Of a DNA stretch of 64,000 nt, positions 61,219 through 64,000 are shown one piece after another. The position numbers and the translations under genes were made by a program. The notes beneath the pieces are model-generated. The model was not told where the DNA came from. It saw only the letters and a program-made list of their open reading frames with translations, and did not search any database. Source of the stretch: Pantoea rwandensis (GTDB lineage Bacteria > Pseudomonadota > Gammaproteobacteria > Enterobacterales > Enterobacteriaceae); NCBI RefSeq assembly GCF_002095475.1, contig NZ_MLFR01000024.1:26589-90588 (forward strand), in the 5' to 3' direction. Positions within the stretch are counted from its first letter, which is position 1, and every line of letters starts with the position of its first letter.

Positions 61219-61241
61219 TGAAATATTTAGTTACATATATT
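61219..61241 (+). promoter_or_regulatory. OmpR-type site before the porin gene
   Basis: The stretch contains TTTAGTTACATATATT, close to the E. coli ompF OmpR element (GGTTACATATT). It lies about 90 bases before the start codon, beside the probable -35 region. Matching was by memory and eye. Confidence 0.4.
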
Positions 61242-61329
61242 GCACTTCTGATCTTGAACTTTTTGTGTCATTTTCTTTTCACCCCGAATACGGGGATACA
61301 ATTAAAAAATATCACAGGGTAAATTATAA

Positions 61330-62403
61330 ATGATGAAGCGCTCGTTACTGGCAGCAGTGATGCCTTTACTGCTGGGACTTTCTTCGGCTCAGGCCGCCGA
61401 AATCTATAATAAAGATGGCAACAAGCTGGATCTGACAGGCAAAATTAACGTTTCACACCTGTTCTCTGATAACGACAGCCAAAACGGCGAAGTCGCGTCT
61501 TACACCCGTCTGGGTTTTAAAGGCGAAACCAAAATTAATGACCAACTGACCGGCTATGGTCAGTGGCAATATCAGTACAGCCTGAGCAACTCTGAAGGCA
61601 GCGATGCAAACTCAGGTAACAAAACCCGCCTTGGTTTTGCGGGTATGAAAATCGCTCAGTTCGGTTCAATTGATTACGGTCGTAACTATGGTCTGGTTTA
61701 CGACGTATTGGGTTACACCGATATGCTGCCTTACTTTGGTGGTGACTCAGGTTACACCGACGCCTTCCTGTCAGGCCGCTCAACTGGCGTGCTGACCTGG
61801 CGTAACAAAGATTTCTTCGGTCTGGTGAAGGGCTGGAATTTTGCGGCGCAGTATGAAGGCAAAAACGACCGTACAGACTCCACTATCGCGGTACGTCGCT
61901 CAAATGGCGATGGCTTTGCCTTGTCCACCTCTTATGACTTCGACTTTGGCCTGAGTGTTGTTGGTGCTTATGCCAGCCTGGATCGCACCACCACTCAGAA
62001 CCAAGCCGCACGTGGTGATGGTGATAAAGCCCAGCATTGGGCCACGGGTCTGAAATATGACGCCAACCAGATCTATCTGGCGACGATTTACGGCCAGACT
62101 TATAACGCGACCCCAATCACCGGTGGTTTTGCCAACAAAGCCGTCAACTTTGAAGCGGTTGCCCAGTACCAGTTCCTGAATGGTCTGCGTCCATCTGTGG
62201 CTTACGTTTCTTCTAAAGGCAAAGACATTGAAGGCATTGGTGATGCAGACATCATCAAATACGCCTCAGTGGGTGCAACCTATTACTTCAACAAAAACAT
62301 GTCTGCGTATGCTGAATACCGCATCACCTTGTTGAAAGATAACAACCCGCTGGGTCTGAATACTGACGACATCACTGCAGTGGGTCTGGTTTATCAGTTC
62401 TAA
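61330..62403 (+). CDS. General outer-membrane porin, OmpF/OmpC family
   Basis: Trimeric 16-strand diffusion porin. The 357-residue precursor has a signal peptide ending AQA (22 residues), a mature start AEIYNKDGNKLDLTGK and a C-terminal Phe (LVYQF). The pore-lining basic residues have clear counterparts: Lys16, Arg in SYTRLGFKG, Arg in KTRLGFAG and Arg in LSGRSTGV. In the constriction loop L3 the usual PEFGG reads PYFGG (mature Tyr113), so one of two key acidic residues is lost, while the Asp of GYTDM stays. I cannot say which porin it is orthologous to. The start may be either of two adjacent ATGs. Confidence 0.92.
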   Translation: MMKRSLLAAVMPLLLGLSSAQAAEIYNKDGNKLDLTGKINVSHLFSDNDSQNGEVASYTRLGFKGETKINDQLTGYGQWQYQYSLSNSEGSDANSGNKTRLGFAGMKIAQFGSIDYGRNYGLVYDVLGYTDMLPYFGGDSGYTDAFLSGRSTGVLTWRNKDFFGLVKGWNFAAQYEGKNDRTDSTIAVRRSNGDGFALSTSYDFDFGLSVVGAYASLDRTTTQNQAARGDGDKAQHWATGLKYDANQIYLATIYGQTYNATPITGGFANKAVNFEAVAQYQFLNGLRPSVAYVSSKGKDIEGIGDADIIKYASVGATYYFNKNMSAYAEYRITLLKDNNPLGLNTDDITAVGLVYQF

Positions 62404-62452
62404 GTGAATGTTCCCTCATTGCATACCGGCTAGTGTCGGCTGGGTATGAGCC

Positions 62453-62482
62453 AAGGGCAGCGTAAGCTGCCCTTTCTTTTTG
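62453..62482 (+). terminator. Terminator after the porin gene
   Basis: AAGGGCAGC/GCTGCCCTT stem around GTAA, followed by TCTTTTT. Confidence 0.9.
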
Positions 62483-62595
62483 CATGCCCCGCAACGCTTA
62501 GGCAAAAATCAGGTACTGGATCGTGATTCAGGACGCGCTAATCCTCTGTTTTCGCTATTTATCTTCATGATTTTTACTCATGGAGATTGACCCGA

Positions 62596-63654
62596 ATGTT
62601 TCGATATTACGTTTGTACGCTATTGCTTATTCTTCTTTCTTGTCACGTTCAAGCCGACACTGGCTTTCGCCAACTCACCCTGCATAGCCAAAGCACTCGA
62701 CCGCTGAACGTCACGATTTGGTACCCCAGCTACTCGACTGGCCAACCCGAAACAGCGGGAGAAAATGCGGCATTTTACGGGGAATCCGTACGCCGAGATG
62801 CCGTTCCTCAACCTGAAGCCCACCCCCTAATCCTGCTATCCCATGGTTATGGCGGCAGTTGGCGTAACCTTAACTGGCTGGCGGTGGCATTAGTGAAACA
62901 GGGTTATATCGTTGCCGCACCGGATCACCCAGGCACCACCACGCAAAACCGTGATCCGAGCGCAGCAAAACAGTTATGGCTGCGCCCGCAGGACATCAAC
63001 CAGTTACTGGATGCGTTACTGGTAAATGCCGAATGGGCAGGGAAAGTGGATAGCAAGCGCATTGCGGCCATTGGACATTCACTGGGGGGGTGGACGGTAA
63101 TGGAGTTGGTGGGAGCCCAGTTCTCATCCTCCTTATTTATCGACGATTGCCAGCACCATCCCCTTTTTGCCGACTGCAAGTTGATAGAAACTCTGGGAAT
63201 TAACAGCACCCCCCATCAAGCGTTGCTGGATGCGCCACGCATCAACTCGCGTATAAAGGCTGCGGTGTCGCTTGACCTGGGTTTGGCTCGTGGTTTTACG
63301 CCTACCAGTCTGACCAATATCAATGTACCGGTGCTGGTGCTGTCAGCGGAACAAGACAGCGTTGAGTTACCGGCTTCGCTGGAGTCCGGTTACCTGGCAC
63401 AGCATATCCCGCCACGCTGGGTGCACTTTTCGCCCATCATTGGCGCTACGCACTTTAGTTTTATGCAGCGCTGCAAACCCGCTGCTGCTGCATTAATCGA
63501 TAAGTATTCGCCTGGCGATGGCATCGTCTGTAGCGATCAAGGCAGCCGGAGCCGGGAGGCGATTCATCAGGAGATTATTGCGCGCGTTACGGTATTTCTG
63601 GCGGCTTCGCTAAATTTGCCTGCTGGCGAAACGCGCTCGGCGTCAGTCCACTGA
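62596..63654 (+). CDS. Exported alpha/beta hydrolase
   Basis: A 352-residue predicted periplasmic hydrolase of the dienelactone hydrolase/platelet-activating-factor acetylhydrolase type. A signal peptide (MFRYYVCTLLLILLSCHVQA) is followed by ILLSHGYGGSWRNL (oxyanion region near residue 80), the nucleophile in GHSLGGW (Ser near 161), a likely acid in SAEQDS near 252 and His in GATHFSF near 287. The natural substrate is unknown. The ATG at 62596 has GGAG ten bases upstream; a TTG three codons earlier is ignored. Its last 68 bases overlap the end of the convergent AraC-type gene. Confidence 0.85.
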   Translation: MFRYYVCTLLLILLSCHVQADTGFRQLTLHSQSTRPLNVTIWYPSYSTGQPETAGENAAFYGESVRRDAVPQPEAHPLILLSHGYGGSWRNLNWLAVALVKQGYIVAAPDHPGTTTQNRDPSAAKQLWLRPQDINQLLDALLVNAEWAGKVDSKRIAAIGHSLGGWTVMELVGAQFSSSLFIDDCQHHPLFADCKLIETLGINSTPHQALLDAPRINSRIKAAVSLDLGLARGFTPTSLTNINVPVLVLSAEQDSVELPASLESGYLAQHIPPRWVHFSPIIGATHFSFMQRCKPAAAALIDKYSPGDGIVCSDQGSRSREAIHQEIIARVTVFLAASLNLPAGETRSASVH

Positions 63655-64000
63655 TACGCAGAAACTCGCGATTAAAATTCGATTTAGTGGTGAAACCAGA
63701 AGCCAGCATCACCTCGGTCACTGAGAGCGAACTGCTGCTAAGAAGCTGCTGCGCATGACGGATGCGAAAGCCATTGATCCACTGCGACACGTTGCAGTAA
63801 TAGGTGGCGTTGATGGCGCGTGAAATATGGCGTGCAGGGGTTCCCGCCTTGCGCGCCAGGAGATTTAAGGTCAGGTTGCTGTCGAGAAACAGGTCATCTT
63901 TACGCAGCCGCTGCTCCAGTTGCAGACAGAGCACAGCCTGTTCCGCTGTCTGCACCTCTGCCAATATCGGCAAAGATTGTACGGCCCGGTGCTCCGGTTG
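63587..64000 (-). CDS. AraC-type regulator, C-terminal part
   Basis: The frame is open to the window edge, so the N-terminal portion lies outside. The visible 137 residues hold an AraC/XylS DNA-binding domain with two helix-turn-helix units: LNLLARKAGTPARHISRAI and VTEVMLASGFTTKSNFNREF. The domain ends in the usual GLTPSAFR, followed by a 12-residue tail. What it senses cannot be seen. It converges on the exported hydrolase and shares 68 bases with its 3' end; whether it controls that gene is not shown. Confidence 0.85.
   Translation of the reverse strand, partial: QPEHRAVQSLPILAEVQTAEQAVLCLQLEQRLRKDDLFLDSNLTLNLLARKAGTPARHISRAINATYYCNVSQWINGFRIRHAQQLLSSSSLSVTEVMLASGFTTKSNFNREFLRISGLTPSAFRQQANLAKPPEIP

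Noticed and set aside
1..64000. CRISPR arrays, insertion sequences, prophage or integrative elements
   Set aside because: No regularly spaced repeats, transposase or integrase genes were seen; the only tRNA is not flanked by a repeat of its 3' end that I could find.

Overview
The window reads as core chromosome of an enterobacterium. Gene order follows Escherichia coli in long blocks (purR-punR-punC-cfa-ribE-mdtK; lpp-ldtE-sufESDCBA; ydiJ-ydiK-rprA-ppsA-ppsR-aroH-selO-ydiV-nlpC-btuDEC-ihfA-pheTS-rplT-rpmI-infC-thrS; ydiY-ydiZ-yniABC; nadE-cho-spy-astEBDAC). The proteins are close to, but not identical with, the E. coli ones. Several E. coli neighbours are absent (sodB, ydhP, menI, pfkB, ves, xthA) and kduID has been added. 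This suits a relative such as Pantoea/Erwinia (Erwiniaceae); the genus cannot be fixed from the sequence alone. I see no insertion sequence, prophage, CRISPR array or obvious island.

Layout. 1-6.2 kb: end of mepH, the 29-residue gene ynhF, purR, the divergent punR/punC pair, cfa and ribE. 6.3-11.4 kb: mdtK, a tRNA-Val(GAC), pykF, lpp, ldtE. 11.4-17.8 kb: the suf iron-sulfur operon and a small unknown gene under a near-consensus Fur box. 17.8-29.9 kb: ydiJ, ydiK, the small RNA RprA, the ppsA/ppsR pair, aroH, selO and the degenerate EAL gene ydiV. 30-33 kb: nlpC and btuDEC, with btuC frameshifted. 33-41 kb: ihfA, pheST with its leader peptide, ribosomal genes, infC and thrS. 41-50 kb: ydiY, ydiZ, yniABC, kduID, ydjM, tcyP, a small exported protein, osmE. 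50-60.4 kb: a Bcr/CflA-type transporter, nadE, cho, spy and the five-gene arginine succinyltransferase operon. 60.4-64 kb: an 890-base AT-rich intergenic region, a general porin, an exported alpha/beta hydrolase and the end of an AraC-type regulator.

Shared logic is visible in the operators. PurR boxes lie before purR itself and before ydiK. Cra-type sites lie before pykF and ppsA, the opposing PEP/pyruvate enzymes. LexA boxes lie before ydjM and cho. A KdgR box lies before kduID, a sigma-54 promoter before astC, an RcsB box before rprA, and Fur or Fur-like sites around suf.

Nothing here looks like an undescribed multi-gene system. The observations most worth checking are the single-base deletion in btuC, the Fur-controlled unknown gene, the over-represented palindrome GTTGCGCAAC, the Glu-to-Tyr change in the porin constriction loop, and an open reading frame overlapping the pykF start as ATGA. 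Statements about homologues rest on recalled family knowledge, not on a database search.
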